Below, in pieces: positions 1 to 9,890 of a stretch of 64,000 nucleotides of DNA. The position numbers and the translations under genes are program-made. The notes below the pieces were generated by a model. It was not told where the DNA came from. It saw only the letters and a program-made list of their open reading frames with translations, and did no database searches. The stretch comes from Acetobacter malorum (GTDB lineage: Bacteria > Pseudomonadota > Alphaproteobacteria > Acetobacterales > Acetobacteraceae). The DNA is taken from assembly GCF_001580615.1 (NCBI RefSeq), contig NZ_LHZC01000054.1, positions 1 through 64,000 of the forward strand, in the 5' to 3' direction. Numbering within the stretch: the stretch's first letter is position 1; every line of letters starts with the position of its first letter.

Positions 1-227
1 TGGGCGGCAACCCCATATTGCGTCTCGCTCAGCCGATAGGATGCCTGAATATCCATGACGTTGAAGCCGTGCGCATAGACACGATAGTTCACGACCGTCT
101 GAGGCAACGCGGCATCAGCCCGCGCAACAGAGCCACACCCGCTCACCAGCAAAAGTCCGGCACACAGGCCCGGCACAAAAGACCTTAGAAGAGCGGCCCC
201 ACCGGACAGCAAACGTAAACGCGGCAT
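1..227 (-). CDS. Lipoprotein with DUF3108-like region, 5' part only
   Basis: The reading frame runs off the left edge of the window, so only about 75 N-terminal residues are visible. It starts at an ATG at 227, about 5 bases after the purine-rich AAAAAGGA. The N-terminus is a basic stretch, then a hydrophobic segment ending in the lipobox Val-Ser-Gly-Cys with Cys at residue 31, so a lipidated envelope protein is predicted. The following residues (NYRVYAHGFNVMDIQ and on) resemble the start of DUF3108 proteins, which are envelope proteins of unknown function in Alphaproteobacteria. The family assignment rests on a short stretch and is tentative. The gene lies 22 bases downstream of the iclR-type gene on the same strand and may share its transcript. 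Confidence 0.6.
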   Translation of the reverse strand, partial: MPRLRLLSGGAALLRSFVPGLCAGLLLVSGCGSVARADAALPQTVVNYRVYAHGFNVMDIQASYRLSETQYGVAA

Positions 228-249
228 AGCATTCCTTTTTCAAACGGCC

Positions 250-1047
250 TCAGACAGACTCGGCCTGCACAGGACGATACCCCAACCGGCGGGAAAGCGC
301 CTGCGCCAGAGCCCCAGCCATGCGCCCAAGCTGGCCCACATCATAACGGCCCAGCTCAGTCTGCGGCAGGCTCAGCCCCACCCCCGCCACCATGCGCCCG
401 GAATGGTCTTTTACCCCTGCGCCGAAGCACCACAGGCCATCATGGATCTGCTCATCATCCACGGCATAACCGCGTTCTCTGATTTCCGCGATTTCCCGCA
501 CCAGCGTCGTGACTGAACGGATACCGTTGGGTGTTAGCGGTTCCGGCCATGTTGAAGCCGGATGCAGGGTCAGCCATTCCCGGAAGGCGTTATCGTCCAT
601 CTCAGCCAGCATGGCATTGCCTGTGGCCGTAAATATGGCAGGCAGACGCATGCCGACCCGGAAGGACGCGCCCAGCACCGTCGCACTGTTCCGGCAGGCC
701 ATGTAGACCACTTCCGTATCTTCCAGCACCGTCAGAGTGACCGTAAAGGCTGCGAGGTCCGAGAAGCTTTCCAGAGTCTGGTAGAATTCCGTCACCAGGT
801 CCCGCCGTTCCGTCACCCCTCCGGCCCAGTCCAGCAGGCGCGCGCCCAGCCGATAGCCTTGTGTGACGGTTTTTTCCAGCAGCCCCAGTTCCACCATAAC
901 GGCCACCAGCCCGTGGACTGTGCTGCGGGGTAGTTCAAGCTGGCGGGCAATATCCGCCGCAAGCGGCGGGCGCTCTGTGCTTTTCACCAGATCCAGAATG
1001 CGCACAGCCCGGCGCAGGGCGGGCACAGAATCATGAGATTTGGACAT
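250..1047 (-). CDS. IclR-family transcriptional regulator
   Basis: A 265-residue protein with the IclR layout. A winged helix-turn-helix lies in roughly residues 10-70 (RRAVRILDLV, then IARQLELPRSTVHGLVAVM). A C-terminal effector-binding domain follows, with the family's GYAVDDEQIHDGLWCFGAGV-type segment. I start it at the ATG at 1047. The reading frame extends to a TTG at 1074, but AAGGAAA lies at a suitable distance before the ATG. IclR proteins bind small aromatic or organic acids and usually control a neighbouring catabolic operon. No such operon is visible here, so the effector is unknown. The palindrome at 1107-1151 sits in its promoter region and is a likely autoregulatory site. Confidence 0.85.
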   Translation of the reverse strand: MSKSHDSVPALRRAVRILDLVKSTERPPLAADIARQLELPRSTVHGLVAVMVELGLLEKTVTQGYRLGARLLDWAGGVTERRDLVTEFYQTLESFSDLAAFTVTLTVLEDTEVVYMACRNSATVLGASFRVGMRLPAIFTATGNAMLAEMDDNAFREWLTLHPASTWPEPLTPNGIRSVTTLVREIAEIRERGYAVDDEQIHDGLWCFGAGVKDHSGRMVAGVGLSLPQTELGRYDVGQLGRMAGALAQALSRRLGYRPVQAESV

Positions 1048-1106
1048 GCCGTTTCTTATTTTCCTTGTTGACAAAGAGGGGCCTTACCCTCATTATTCCA
1101 AATACG

Positions 1107-1151
1107 GGATCGAGTTCAATATAATGAACAATAAAAATCAGAACTCGATCC
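1107..1151. promoter_or_regulatory. Palindromic operator candidate for the IclR-type regulator
   Basis: A perfect 11-base inverted repeat, GGATCGAGTTC at 1107-1117 and GAACTCGATCC at 1141-1151, is separated by 23 A/T-rich bases. Nested in it is a second palindrome at 1114-1129, with arms GTTCA and TGAAC six bases apart. It lies 60-104 bases upstream of the regulator's start, in the shared upstream region with the peroxidase gene at 1326. GTTC...GAAC palindromes of this kind are typical of IclR-family binding sites, so autoregulation is plausible. This is an inference from position and symmetry. Confidence 0.5.
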
Positions 1152-1325
1152 TACCGCAGACTATTCTGGTGGAAGCCTGACAAGAACCCGGAACAGGGCA
1201 GCAGGCTTCCCCCCGGACTTTTCTGATCTGACACATCTCCCCCTCCACACTCGCTCCTTTGGTTCTCTTACGCTAAACAGGACGGACGCAAGTCCCGTCA
1301 ATGTCGTAAAGATGAGTGCCTGACC

Positions 1326-1811
1326 GTGACCACACTCTATGATTTTACCCTCCCCGCCCTTGAAGGTGGTGAGATCAATCTGGCTGATTACCGTGGCCGG
1401 CCCGTTCTGATTGTGAACACAGCCTCCAAATGCGGCTTCACTCCGCAATATGAAGGGCTTCAGGCCCTGTGGTACCAGTTCCGCAGCATGGGGCTGGTTG
1501 TTATCGGGATTCCCAGCAACGATTTTGGCGCTCAGGAACCGGGAACGGCCTCCGATATCGCCTCTTTCTGCCACCGGAACTACGGGGTCAGCTTTCCCAT
1601 GGCGGCTCGTAGCCCCGTGAAAGGCCCGCAGACCATTCCGCTGTTCCGCTGGCTGGACAAGGAGTGCGGTTTTCTGGCCCGCCCTCGCTGGAACTTCTAC
1701 AAATATCTGACCAACCGGAAGGGCAAACCTGTCGATTGGTTTTCCAGCATCACGCCGCCGACCTCCGCCCGGGTAACCAAAGCGGTGGAACGTGTGATCC
1801 TGAATCCCTGA
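1326..1811 (+). CDS. Glutathione peroxidase family thiol peroxidase
   Basis: A 161-residue protein of the usual length for bacterial Gpx/BsaA. These enzymes reduce hydrogen peroxide and organic peroxides with thiol donors. Catalytic Cys36 lies in NTASKCGFTPQY. The conserved SNDFGAQEP segment carries the expected Gln at residue 70, and RWNFYKYL carries the Trp and Asn of the active-site tetrad. The protein has Cys, not selenocysteine, so thioredoxin is a more likely donor than glutathione. The start is a GTG at 1326 with only a weak purine-rich site upstream. It is convergent with lolD, whose stop is 14 bases away. No signal peptide is seen, so the enzyme should be cytoplasmic. Confidence 0.9.
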   Translation: MTTLYDFTLPALEGGEINLADYRGRPVLIVNTASKCGFTPQYEGLQALWYQFRSMGLVVIGIPSNDFGAQEPGTASDIASFCHRNYGVSFPMAARSPVKGPQTIPLFRWLDKECGFLARPRWNFYKYLTNRKGKPVDWFSSITPPTSARVTKAVERVILNP

Positions 1812-1825
1812 GCGGGGTTTAGCCT

Positions 1826-2509
1826 TTAACGAGGAACGATCAGCCCATCCCGCAGCGTGACGACACGGTCCATGCGGGTCAGGAGCTCTTCATTATGGGT
1901 GGCGACCAGAGCCGCCAGCCCCTGCCCGCGCACAGCCGCCATCAGTTCTGAGAACACGGCGTCTGCTGTGCGCACATCCAGGTTGCCGGTTGGTTCATCC
2001 GCCAGCAGCAAAGCCGGATTATTGGCCAGGGCACGGGCAATGGCCACGCGCTGCTGCTCACCGCCGGACAGCTTGCCCGGCAGGTGGCTCACGCGGTGCG
2101 CCAGACCAAACATGTCCAGAAGTTTTTCCGCTTTCTGCCGCGCAACAGCTTTCCGCACGCCAGCAATCATCTGCGGCAGCATGACGTTCTCACGCGCGGT
2201 GAACTCGGCCAGCAGATGATGGAACTGATAGACAAAGCCAATCTGGTCACGCCGCAGCCCCGTGCGCCCTACTTCCGGCAAACCGTGCGTCCGCTGCCCG
2301 CAGATCTCAATCTCGCCTTCGTCCGGCGTATCTAGCAAGCCAGCCAGATGGAGCAGCGTGGATTTGCCAGTGCCCGAAGGGGCCACAAGCGCGACAATCT
2401 CACCCGCATGAAGCGTGAAGTCGACACCCTGCAAAACAGGCAGCGTGCCGTCTTCCCCGCTCTTATAGGTCTTCTTCACGCCACGCAGGCTGAGGGCGAC
2501 ATTACTCAT
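1826..2509 (-). CDS. lolD: Lipoprotein-releasing ABC transporter, ATP-binding protein LolD
   Basis: The 227-residue ATPase of the Lol system, which extracts outer-membrane lipoproteins from the inner membrane. Visible motifs are Walker A (APSGTGKST), the signature [15 protein letters not shown], Walker B ([12 protein letters not shown]) and the switch histidine in VATHNEE. I start it at the ATG at 2509, which overlaps the end of the permease gene by eight bases in ATGAGTAA. The longer frame to 2545 would add 12 residues without homology. The tight overlap with lolCE implies translational coupling and confirms the assignment over the many similar MacB-type ATPases. Confidence 0.92.
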   Translation of the reverse strand: MSNVALSLRGVKKTYKSGEDGTLPVLQGVDFTLHAGEIVALVAPSGTGKSTLLHLAGLLDTPDEGEIEICGQRTHGLPEVGRTGLRRDQIGFVYQFHHLLAEFTARENVMLPQMIAGVRKAVARQKAEKLLDMFGLAHRVSHLPGKLSGGEQQRVAIARALANNPALLLADEPTGNLDVRTADAVFSELMAAVRGQGLAALVATHNEELLTRMDRVVTLRDGLIVPR

Positions 2510-3752
2510 GGCGCAATGCCTCCACAGGATCAGTTTTTGCCGCACGCCATGAGGGATACAGCGTGGCCAGCAGGGAAAGGGTCAGAGCCATGGCAATCAC
2601 TTCACCCACCTGCCCCCAAACCAGCTTGGCCGGGAGGTGCTCAAGGTAATAAACCTCGGGGTTGAAGAGATTGGTGCCGGTCAGCTTCTGCAGCGCCTGA
2701 CGAATCCGTTCGATATTCTCACAGAACACCACGCCCAGCAGCGTTCCCGCCACGGTACCGGTGACGCCAACGGAGGCCCCGCACATCAGGAAGATGCGCA
2801 TGATAGCCCCCCGGCTGGCCCCAATGGTGCGCAGCACAGCAATATCGCCCGTCTTATCCTTCACCATCATGATCAGGGAGGAAATGACGTTGAAGGCGGC
2901 GACTAGAATAATCAGGGTCAGGATCAGGAACATAACGTTCTGTTCCACCTGCACCGCGCCAAACAAAGCGTTATTGGCATTGGTCCAGTCCAGCACCCGC
3001 AGGCCCGGTTCGCCAATAGCATTCACAATCCGCATCGTTACCGGGCGGATATTCTGCTCATCCTTCGCCATGACCTGAATCTGGGTCACCTTGTCAGGCA
3101 TCTGGAAATAGACCTGCGCGGCGTGCATCGGCAGGAAGACGTAGCTGGAATTGTAGTCGTTCACCCCCGCATCAAAAATAGCCACCACATGATAGGCGCG
3201 CACGCGGGGCACGGTGCCAAAGGCCGTGGCCGCGCCATCGGGCGAAACCAGCGTGATGCGGGAGCCAATGGACAGCCCGGCACGGTCCGCCAGTGTCACG
3301 CCAATGGCGATGGAATCATCACTGCCGAAATCATCCAGCGTGCCAGCCACCAGCGAGGAGCTAACGCCTTTCAGGTCCAGCAGCCCCTGCCGGGTCATGC
3401 CATGTACCACCCCGCCGGAATTGTAAGACCCCGCACTAAGCAGCACCTGCCCCTCAATGAGCGGAGTTGCACTGATAACGCCGGGCACTTTCCGCACCCG
3501 TGCGGCAACATCCTCATACTGAGAAATGGTGCGGCCCGCGCCGTAAATGCTCAGATCCCCATTCAGGCCGAGAATACGGCCCATCAGGTCAGCCTGAAAG
3601 CCGTTCATCACCGCCATGACGATGATGAGCGTGGCGACCCCCAGGGCGATCCCCACAAGCGAGAATATAGCAATGACGGAAACAAAGCGTTCTCCGCGCC
3701 GTGCCCGAAGGTAGCGGCCTGCCACGGCCCGCTCGAAGGGACCAAACATCAT
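2502..3752 (-). CDS. Lipoprotein-releasing ABC transporter permease, LolC/LolE family
   Basis: A 416-residue inner-membrane permease with the LolC/E topology. There is one N-terminal membrane helix (about residues 25-48), a large periplasmic domain (about 50-270), and three C-terminal helices (about 272-300, 318-345, 375-400). The N-terminal signature [21 protein letters not shown] is characteristic. Only one permease gene is present beside lolD, as is usual in Alphaproteobacteria, where a single LolC/E-type protein probably forms a homodimer. The start ATG shares one base with the proS stop codon, and the 3' end overlaps lolD by eight bases. Confidence 0.9.
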   Translation of the reverse strand: MMFGPFERAVAGRYLRARRGERFVSVIAIFSLVGIALGVATLIIVMAVMNGFQADLMGRILGLNGDLSIYGAGRTISQYEDVAARVRKVPGVISATPLIEGQVLLSAGSYNSGGVVHGMTRQGLLDLKGVSSSLVAGTLDDFGSDDSIAIGVTLADRAGLSIGSRITLVSPDGAATAFGTVPRVRAYHVVAIFDAGVNDYNSSYVFLPMHAAQVYFQMPDKVTQIQVMAKDEQNIRPVTMRIVNAIGEPGLRVLDWTNANNALFGAVQVEQNVMFLILTLIILVAAFNVISSLIMMVKDKTGDIAVLRTIGASRGAIMRIFLMCGASVGVTGTVAGTLLGVVFCENIERIRQALQKLTGTNLFNPEVYYLEHLPAKLVWGQVGEVIAMALTLSLLATLYPSWRAAKTDPVEALRHE

Positions 3753-5068
3753 CAGTCTGCCAGCACCAGAGCGAGGGCATCTTCCACACTGACTTCCTTG
3801 CGCTCACCCGTTGCGCGGCGCTTGAGTTCCACGCGGCCTTCCTTGGCGCTACGCGGGCCGACAACGATCTGCCAGGGGTGGCCCATCAGGTCCGCATCCG
3901 CGAATTTCGCACCGGCACGGTCCGTCCGGTCGTCATACAGGAAGGCTTCGGTGTTGGTGTTGTAGATCTGCTCGCACATGGCATCACAGGTTTCATCACC
4001 AACCTTCAGATTGACGATCACTGCACGGAAGGGTGCCACCGCATCCGGCCAGATAATACCGGCGTCGTCATGGCTGGCTTCAATAATCGCCCCGGCCAGA
4101 CGGGAGACGCCAATGCCGTAAGACCCCATTTCCGGGTAGACCGGCGTGCCTTCCGGCCCGCTGACCGTCACATCCATGGACTGGGTGTATTTGGTGCCGA
4201 AGTGGAAAATATGGCCGACTTCCACGCCACGCCCTTCCCGACGACGATCTTCCGGCACGGCATCCCATGCGGCGGTATCGTGCATTTCATCAGTCGCAGC
4301 ATACGGCGTGGTTACGCGCTTATAGAAAACGTCCAGCGCTTTGGGGTCTTCCACATTCACCGGCTCATCCAGCCAATCCTGCTCTTCCAGAGCGGCATCG
4401 TAGAACACGCCGCTTTCCCCTGTGGGGGCGAGGATCAGGAATTCATGGCTCAGCTCACCACCAATCGGGCCGGTATCGGCGCGCATCGGCACGGCCCGCA
4501 CACCCAGACGCTGGAACGTGCGCAGGTAAGCCAGCAGCATCCGGCGATAGGTGGCGACTGCAGAGTCGTAATCCAGATCAAAGCTGTAGGCGTCTTTCAT
4601 CAGGAATTCGCGGCCACGCATCACGCCAAAACGCGGACGCACTTCATCACGGAATTTCCACTGGATATGATACAGCATCTGCGGGAGGTCCTTGTAGGAC
4701 TTCACAGCCTGCCCGAACAGATCGGTGATCATTTCCTCATTGGTCGGCCCGTAAAGCAGCTCACGTTTATGGCGGTCCTGAATGCGCAGCATTTCCGGCC
4801 CATACGCATCATACCGGCCGGACCGCTTCCACAGATCAGCAGACTGAAGGGTGGGCATCAGCACTTCCTGCGCGCCAATGCGGTCCTGCTCTTCCCGCAC
4901 GATCTGGCTGATGTTGCGCAGAACCTTGAGGCCTGCGGGTAGCCAGGCATAAATGCCGGATGCCGTCTGCCGGATCAGGCCGGCCCGCAGCATGAGCCGA
5001 TGCGAGACGATCTGCGCCTCTGCCGGGTTTTCCTTAAGCGTGGGAAGAAAACTACGCGAAAGACGCAT
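3752..5068 (-). CDS. proS: Prolyl-tRNA synthetase, short alphaproteobacterial type
   Basis: Charges tRNA-Pro with proline. At 438 residues it is the short bacterial form without the inserted editing domain between motifs 2 and 3 (E. coli ProS is about 570). Class II motif 2 is seen in [21 protein letters not shown], and motif 3 in [14 protein letters not shown]. The C-terminal anticodon-binding domain covers about residues 335-435. Lack of the editing insert suggests that a free-standing deacylase handles Ala-tRNA-Pro elsewhere in the genome. It leads a proS-lolCE-lolD gene group with touching reading frames. Confidence 0.95.
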   Translation of the reverse strand: MRLSRSFLPTLKENPAEAQIVSHRLMLRAGLIRQTASGIYAWLPAGLKVLRNISQIVREEQDRIGAQEVLMPTLQSADLWKRSGRYDAYGPEMLRIQDRHKRELLYGPTNEEMITDLFGQAVKSYKDLPQMLYHIQWKFRDEVRPRFGVMRGREFLMKDAYSFDLDYDSAVATYRRMLLAYLRTFQRLGVRAVPMRADTGPIGGELSHEFLILAPTGESGVFYDAALEEQDWLDEPVNVEDPKALDVFYKRVTTPYAATDEMHDTAAWDAVPEDRRREGRGVEVGHIFHFGTKYTQSMDVTVSGPEGTPVYPEMGSYGIGVSRLAGAIIEASHDDAGIIWPDAVAPFRAVIVNLKVGDETCDAMCEQIYNTNTEAFLYDDRTDRAGAKFADADLMGHPWQIVVGPRSAKEGRVELKRRATGERKEVSVEDALALVLAD

Positions 5069-5151
5069 GATGCACTCAGCCTTGTCTGGCAGGTGAGACC
5101 ACAGGCGGCCTCACTCTGAAATTTTACTCTGTAATCTGCTCTAAAACAGTG

Positions 5152-5199
5152 CGGCGACAAAGAAAACCCGCAGGGTGCAGGTCTTCTTTCAGCCGCCGT
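5152..5199 (-). terminator. Rho-independent terminator after rnj
   Basis: On the minus strand a core hairpin CCTGCA-CCC-TGCGGG is followed at once by TTTTCTTTG. The flanks extend the pairing (AAAGAA with TTTCTTT, CGGCG with CGCCG), giving a long stem. It lies 37 bases past the rnj stop and ends the long nuo-to-rnj unit. The proS promoter must lie between here and 5069. Confidence 0.6.
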
Positions 5200-5235
5200 T
5201 TTTACCCTGTCCGATGCAGGGTATGGTTCTGCGCG

Positions 5236-6882
5236 TCAGACGCGCAGAACGTGAACATCCACCAGCGGACGTTTCTGAAGTTTGCGGCCCAGCGCGCGAC
5301 GCAGCGCGGTTTTGGCAGCATCCCGGAAGGACTGGTCATCGCTGCGCAGTTCATCAGGGATCACATCAATCGCGTTGGCGAATTCTTCGCGCACGCGCAC
5401 GCTTTCCAGATCATCCGGCTCCAGCAGACCCGGTGCGCTGACTTTCGGCTCACCGATAACGAAGCCTTCATCATCCACCGCGAAGCTGGCAATCACCACA
5501 CCATTGAACAGCATCTTGCGGCGTGCCGCCAGAACACCGCCATTCATGGGCAGCAGACGCCCGGCATCCAGTGCCAGACGGCCACTCGGCGCGGTATCAA
5601 CCACTTCCACCTTACCGGGAGCCAGACGCAGGATATCACCATCTTCCAGCAGAATCGGAGCAATGCCCTTTTCCTGAGCCAGAGCGGCATGAGCCGTCAG
5701 ATGGCGCCATTCCCCATGCACCGGCACAGCATATTTCGGCCGGATGAGATCATACATCGTGCTGACATCACCACCCGTGGCATGGCCGGACACGTGCACG
5801 AAGGCTTCTCTATCCGTAATCACGGTAACACCGCGACGGGACAGATTATCCTGCACAGCCATAATGGCGCGCTCATTCCCCGGAATCATACGGCTGGAAT
5901 AAATCACCGTATCGCCCTCACCGAGGGACACATTGGGGTGCATATCCAGAGAAATGCGGGAAAGAGCGGAACGCGGCTCACCCTGGCTCCCCGTGATGAT
6001 CATAACGAGTTGATCATCCGGTACGTCATTAACGTCCTGTTCAGACAGGAACGGCATAACGCCGGACATATAGCCACACTCACGCGCAGCAACATCCAGA
6101 TTACGCAGGGACCGACCGACCAGCACCACCGTCCTGCCAGCAGCCTGCGCTGCCATGGCAATGGTTTCCACACGCGCCACGTTGGACGCAAAGCAGGTGA
6201 CGGCAATACGCCCCTTCAGACCGCTGATAAGGTCCGTCATGCTGCGGCGGACTTCCGATTCAGACTGCGAGGGGCCGGGCTTCATGACGTTGGTGCTGTC
6301 ACACACCAGTGCCAGAACGCCTTCATCCCCCACTTCTTTCAGACGTTTGATGTCTGTCGGCGGGCCGACCAGCGGGTCCGGGTCCAGCTTCCAGTCCCCG
6401 GTATGCACCACAATGCCATCCGGCGTGCGGAGCACAACGCTCTGCGCTTCCGGCACGGAATGGGTTACGGGGATAAATTCCAGATCAAACGGACCAACTT
6501 CAAACCGGCCACCGCACGGAATAACGTGGATCGGCACCTGCTGGAGCAGGCGGGCTTCCCCCAGTTTGCGACGCAGGACGGCGCCAGCAAACGGCGTTAC
6601 GTAAACCGGGCACTGGAGCAGCGGCCAGACGTGCGCGACCGCGCCGATGTGATCTTCATGCGCATGGGTAATAACAAGCCCGGCCAGCTTGTCTTTACGC
6701 TCGGCAATAAAGGTGGGGTCCGGTATCAGAATTTCAGCTTCCGGGGTGTCGTTCCCGCTAAAGCCAATCCCGCAATCTATCGCCAGCCAGGTTTCCCCAA
6801 GGCGATAGAGATTCAGATTCATACCGATCTCGCCCGTTCCGCCCAGGGGCAGAAAGGCCAGACCGCCGTTCTCTTCTGTCAT
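5236..6882 (-). CDS. rnj: Ribonuclease J
   Basis: A 548-residue metallo-beta-lactamase/beta-CASP ribonuclease that matures rRNA and degrades mRNA by endo- and 5'-exonucleolytic cleavage. The zinc motif HAHEDH is at residues 73-78. HTGDWKLD and the later SGHATGGD and PVHGEW segments supply further metal and CASP motifs. Length and order fit alphaproteobacterial RNase J. It starts eight bases after coaX and is last before a terminator, so it is probably expressed from the nuo/birA/coaX transcript. A perfect inverted repeat (GTTCTGCGC and GCGCAGAAC) spans its stop codon. Confidence 0.93.
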   Translation of the reverse strand: MTEENGGLAFLPLGGTGEIGMNLNLYRLGETWLAIDCGIGFSGNDTPEAEILIPDPTFIAERKDKLAGLVITHAHEDHIGAVAHVWPLLQCPVYVTPFAGAVLRRKLGEARLLQQVPIHVIPCGGRFEVGPFDLEFIPVTHSVPEAQSVVLRTPDGIVVHTGDWKLDPDPLVGPPTDIKRLKEVGDEGVLALVCDSTNVMKPGPSQSESEVRRSMTDLISGLKGRIAVTCFASNVARVETIAMAAQAAGRTVVLVGRSLRNLDVAARECGYMSGVMPFLSEQDVNDVPDDQLVMIITGSQGEPRSALSRISLDMHPNVSLGEGDTVIYSSRMIPGNERAIMAVQDNLSRRGVTVITDREAFVHVSGHATGGDVSTMYDLIRPKYAVPVHGEWRHLTAHAALAQEKGIAPILLEDGDILRLAPGKVEVVDTAPSGRLALDAGRLLPMNGGVLAARRKMLFNGVVIASFAVDDEGFVIGEPKVSAPGLLEPDDLESVRVREEFANAIDVIPDELRSDDQSFRDAAKTALRRALGRKLQKRPLVDVHVLRV

Positions 6883-6890
6883 CAGTCCAG

Positions 6891-7703
6891 TTATCCTTCT
6901 GTCAAAAAGTCTTTTTCGATTGTGAGACGCGGCAAGGGATTCCGCCCCGCCAATATCCGCAGCCCGTTCAGGGTCAGCATTGAATCCACGTGATCAAACA
7001 CTGTCGTGCCTTCCGAGAAGAGCGGAGCCAGACCGCCAGTAGCGAGCACCTTCATGGTCTGCCCGACTTCCTGCCTGATCCTCTCGACGATCCCCTCGAT
7101 CAAACCCACATAACCCCAGAACACGCCTGACCGCATAGCGGCCACTGTATTCCGCCCGATGACGGAATCCACCGCCGGGCGTCCAATTCCTATTCTCGGC
7201 AACCGTGCGGCTGCCTGATGCAAAGCCTCAACCGAAAGGTTGATGCCCGGTGCAATCACACCCCCGCAATAGCTGCCTTCTGCATCCACCACATCAAAGG
7301 TTGTGGCGGTGCCAAAATCAATCACCGTCAGCGGGCCACCGTACAGATGGTGTGCCGCAAGTCCATTTAAAAGCCGGTCTACGCCAACTTCGTCCGGATT
7401 ATCCATTTTGATGGAAAATCCCCAGTCCAGCCGGGCAGAGGCCAGCAACGGCTCCACCGCAAACCACTGGCGGCACAAGGTACGCAGATGATAGAGGGCC
7501 GCGGGCACCACCGTGCCAATCACAGCGCCTTCAATATCATCCGCCGCAATCCCCTGCATCTTCAGCAGGGCCAGCAGCCAGACAGCATATTCGTCAGACG
7601 TGCGCTGGGCCTGCATGGTAATGCGCCAGACGCCCCGCCATTTTTCGCCATCATGCACGGCAAACACGACATTCGTGTTGCCGGCATCAATGACGAGAAG
7701 CAA
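6891..7703 (-). CDS. coaX: Type III pantothenate kinase
   Basis: Phosphorylates pantothenate in the first step of coenzyme A synthesis. The 270-residue ASKHA-fold protein shows the phosphate-1 motif DAGNTN near the N-terminus, the [11 protein letters not shown] segment, and phosphate-2 [11 protein letters not shown]. These are all typical of CoaX and unlike type I CoaA. Type III enzymes are not feedback inhibited by CoA and need a monovalent cation. Its start lies inside the 3' end of birA, with a 17-base overlap, in the conserved alphaproteobacterial order nuoN-birA-coaX-rnj. Confidence 0.95.
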   Translation of the reverse strand: MLLVIDAGNTNVVFAVHDGEKWRGVWRITMQAQRTSDEYAVWLLALLKMQGIAADDIEGAVIGTVVPAALYHLRTLCRQWFAVEPLLASARLDWGFSIKMDNPDEVGVDRLLNGLAAHHLYGGPLTVIDFGTATTFDVVDAEGSYCGGVIAPGINLSVEALHQAAARLPRIGIGRPAVDSVIGRNTVAAMRSGVFWGYVGLIEGIVERIRQEVGQTMKVLATGGLAPLFSEGTTVFDHVDSMLTLNGLRILAGRNPLPRLTIEKDFLTEG

Positions 7704-8451
7704 CGTCAGCCCCCTGGTCTGCCAGCAGGATATCCCCTGTTGCGATCGTTTTCATGCCCTGTTCCGTCTCAAGCAGAAGCCGTCCATCAGCGGCAAGCCC
7801 TGCAAACTGGCCCTTTTCATAAGTAGTCCCGCCGCTTACGACAAGAGGCGTGCCCACAGGATGTGCGCGTTTCCGCCATTCCGCACACAAAACAGCAAAG
7901 CCATCCTGCTGCCAGACAGCACACCAGTGCGCCAGTTGCGCCAGAATAGCACGGGCCACATCCGCAGGCGGCGGCACCGGCCCGCATTGCCCCAGGGAGG
8001 CCGCTTTACGGCCAATCTGTTCTTCCTGCGGGGGCTGCACAAGGTTGGCCCCCATGCCGATAACCAGCATCGGCCCTTCCCGCTCGATCAGAATGCCACC
8101 GAGCTTCTGGCCATCCAGCAAAATATCATTCGGCCATTTGATCATCAGCCGGTCCCGCGCTGCGGGAACGCTTGTCGCCAGCCCTTCAAAAAACGCCAGA
8201 GACGCAACAAAGGGCCAGCCCCCCAGTGCGTCCATCCCCGCCTGCCCCGCATCCAGCAGGACAGAGAGGGCAAGGCTTTGCCCGGCATTGGCCCAGTTCC
8301 GCCCCCGGCTGCCGCGCCCTTTGGTCTGCCGCAACGCCAGAAGCGCCAGCCCCGGTGCTTCTCCGGTGCGGGCGCGTTCCAGACAGACATCGGACGTGGA
8401 CGTCAGTTCCTCATAACACTCCAGCCGCCAGGCTGCCGTCGGCTCACTCAT
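7687..8451 (-). CDS. birA: Biotin--[acetyl-CoA-carboxylase] ligase
   Basis: Attaches biotin to carboxylase carrier proteins via biotinyl-AMP. The 254-residue protein has the biotin-binding motif [10 protein letters not shown] (about residues 44-53) and the catalytic [18 protein letters not shown] segment, whose Lys contacts the intermediate. It lacks the N-terminal DNA-binding domain of E. coli BirA, so it is a monofunctional ligase and not a repressor. The ATG overlaps the nuoN stop in ATGA and the 3' end overlaps coaX, so translation is probably coupled to nuoN. Confidence 0.93.
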   Translation of the reverse strand: MSEPTAAWRLECYEELTSTSDVCLERARTGEAPGLALLALRQTKGRGSRGRNWANAGQSLALSVLLDAGQAGMDALGGWPFVASLAFFEGLATSVPAARDRLMIKWPNDILLDGQKLGGILIEREGPMLVIGMGANLVQPPQEEQIGRKAASLGQCGPVPPPADVARAILAQLAHWCAVWQQDGFAVLCAEWRKRAHPVGTPLVVSGGTTYEKGQFAGLAADGRLLLETEQGMKTIATGDILLADQGADVASRH

Positions 8452-9890
8452 CCGCCAAGGGCCAGAGCAGCCTGTCGAGCCATGGCCATCAGCGGGCCAA
8501 GTGCGAGGATAAAGAACACCGTCGCCAGCCCCATGCTGCCCGAGACAAACAGCAGGCTACGTGCTGGCCGGTCCAGCCCCTCCGCAGAGGCATCAAAATA
8601 CATCACCTTCACCACTCGCAGATAGTAATACGCACCAATAACGCTCGAGACTGCCCCGATCGCCACCAGAACGTAAAGGCCGGATTGCCATGCGGCGGCA
8701 AAAACCATCAGTTTCCCAAAAAAACCTGCCAGCGGCGGCGCACCGACCATGCTGAACATGAATATTGCCAGCACGGCTGCCAGTCCGGGGTCTGTCCGGC
8801 CCAGACCGGCCAGGTCAGAAATGGAGGTCACTTCATGCCCCCGGCGGCGCATGGCCGTAATCACGGCGAAGACCCCGGCATTCATGACCAGATAGGCCGC
8901 CAGATAGACCAGCGTGGCCCGTACGCCGTTGGTGGAGGCCGCAGCCAAACCCATCAGCGCGTAACCCATATGGCCGATGGAGGAATAGGCCATCAGCCGC
9001 TTGATATTGGTCTGCGGGATAGCTGCAAACGCGCCATAGACCATGGAGAGAATGGAGAGCGTTTCAATCAGGATCTGCCAGCGCGGGGCCATAGACCCAA
9101 ACGGGCCACTCATCACACGCAGGAACAGCGCAAAGGCCGCAAATTTGGGAGCGCCCGCCATATAGGCCGTAATAGGTGTAGGGGCACCCTGATACACATC
9201 CGGCGTCCACATATGGAACGGCACCACCGAGAGCTTGAAGCTCAGCCCGACAACAAGGAACACAAGGCCGACCATCAGCCCCGTGGGCAGCGTAGCTGTC
9301 TGCTGAATAGCGGCAATCAGCCCTGTATAGGCCATGGTCCCGGCATACCCATAGATCAGAGACATGCCATACAGCAGCAGGCCGGACGCCAGAGACCCGA
9401 GAACGAAGTATTTCAGGCCGGCCTCGGAGGACGTCACATCGTCCCGCTCCAACGCGCACAGGATGTAAATGGAGAGCGAGGACAGCTCCAGCCCGACAAA
9501 CAGCGTCATCAGGTTGGCGGAGGACGCCATAATCAGCGCACCGAGGGTTGAAAACAGGATCAGCACGCCCGTTTCAAACGGCAGAGGCTCATGCTCGTCC
9601 GTGCGGTAGCTCAGCGTCAGCACCAGTGCGACCAATCCCCCAAGCAGCGCCAGTATTTTCATGAAACGCGCAAAGCCATCATTCACAAAGGTGCCAGCAT
9701 ACGCCATGCCGTCTGGAGAGAGCGCCACCAGCACCCCACAGCCGACAAACGCCGCAACCGTCAGCAGAGTGCAGGACACAATGCCCTTCCCTTCCCGCTG
9801 CAGCACGCCAAACACAAGAATAACCAGCCCCGCCAGTCCGAGCGTGATTTCCGGCAAAGCCAGCATCCAGTTAACCGATGCAGCATTCAT
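8448..9890 (-). CDS. nuoN: NADH-quinone oxidoreductase subunit N
   Basis: A 480-residue antiporter-like subunit of the complex I membrane arm, with about 14 membrane helices. Conserved features include the FVGLELSSLSIYIL helix with its essential Glu, the GLSFKLSVVPFHMWTPDVYQ segment with key Lys and His, and a late Lys in LAGFFGKLMVF. It is full length. Its ATG overlaps the stop of the nuoM remnant in ATGA, so the normal nuoM-nuoN translational coupling site survives although nuoM itself is gone. The last four bases overlap birA. Confidence 0.96.
   Translation of the reverse strand: MNAASVNWMLALPEITLGLAGLVILVFGVLQREGKGIVSCTLLTVAAFVGCGVLVALSPDGMAYAGTFVNDGFARFMKILALLGGLVALVLTLSYRTDEHEPLPFETGVLILFSTLGALIMASSANLMTLFVGLELSSLSIYILCALERDDVTSSEAGLKYFVLGSLASGLLLYGMSLIYGYAGTMAYTGLIAAIQQTATLPTGLMVGLVFLVVGLSFKLSVVPFHMWTPDVYQGAPTPITAYMAGAPKFAAFALFLRVMSGPFGSMAPRWQILIETLSILSMVYGAFAAIPQTNIKRLMAYSSIGHMGYALMGLAAASTNGVRATLVYLAAYLVMNAGVFAVITAMRRRGHEVTSISDLAGLGRTDPGLAAVLAIFMFSMVGAPPLAGFFGKLMVFAAAWQSGLYVLVAIGAVSSVIGAYYYLRVVKVMYFDASAEGLDRPARSLLFVSGSMGLATVFFILALGPLMAMARQAALALGG

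Noticed and set aside
5227..5251. Palindrome at the rnj stop as terminator
   Set aside because: The perfect repeat has no T-run after it. The hairpin at 5152-5199 is the better terminator.
5149..6993. 614-codon open frame opposite RNase J
   Set aside because: It is antisense to a gene with clear catalytic motifs, lacks any domain, and arises from the GC-rich codon pattern of rnj.
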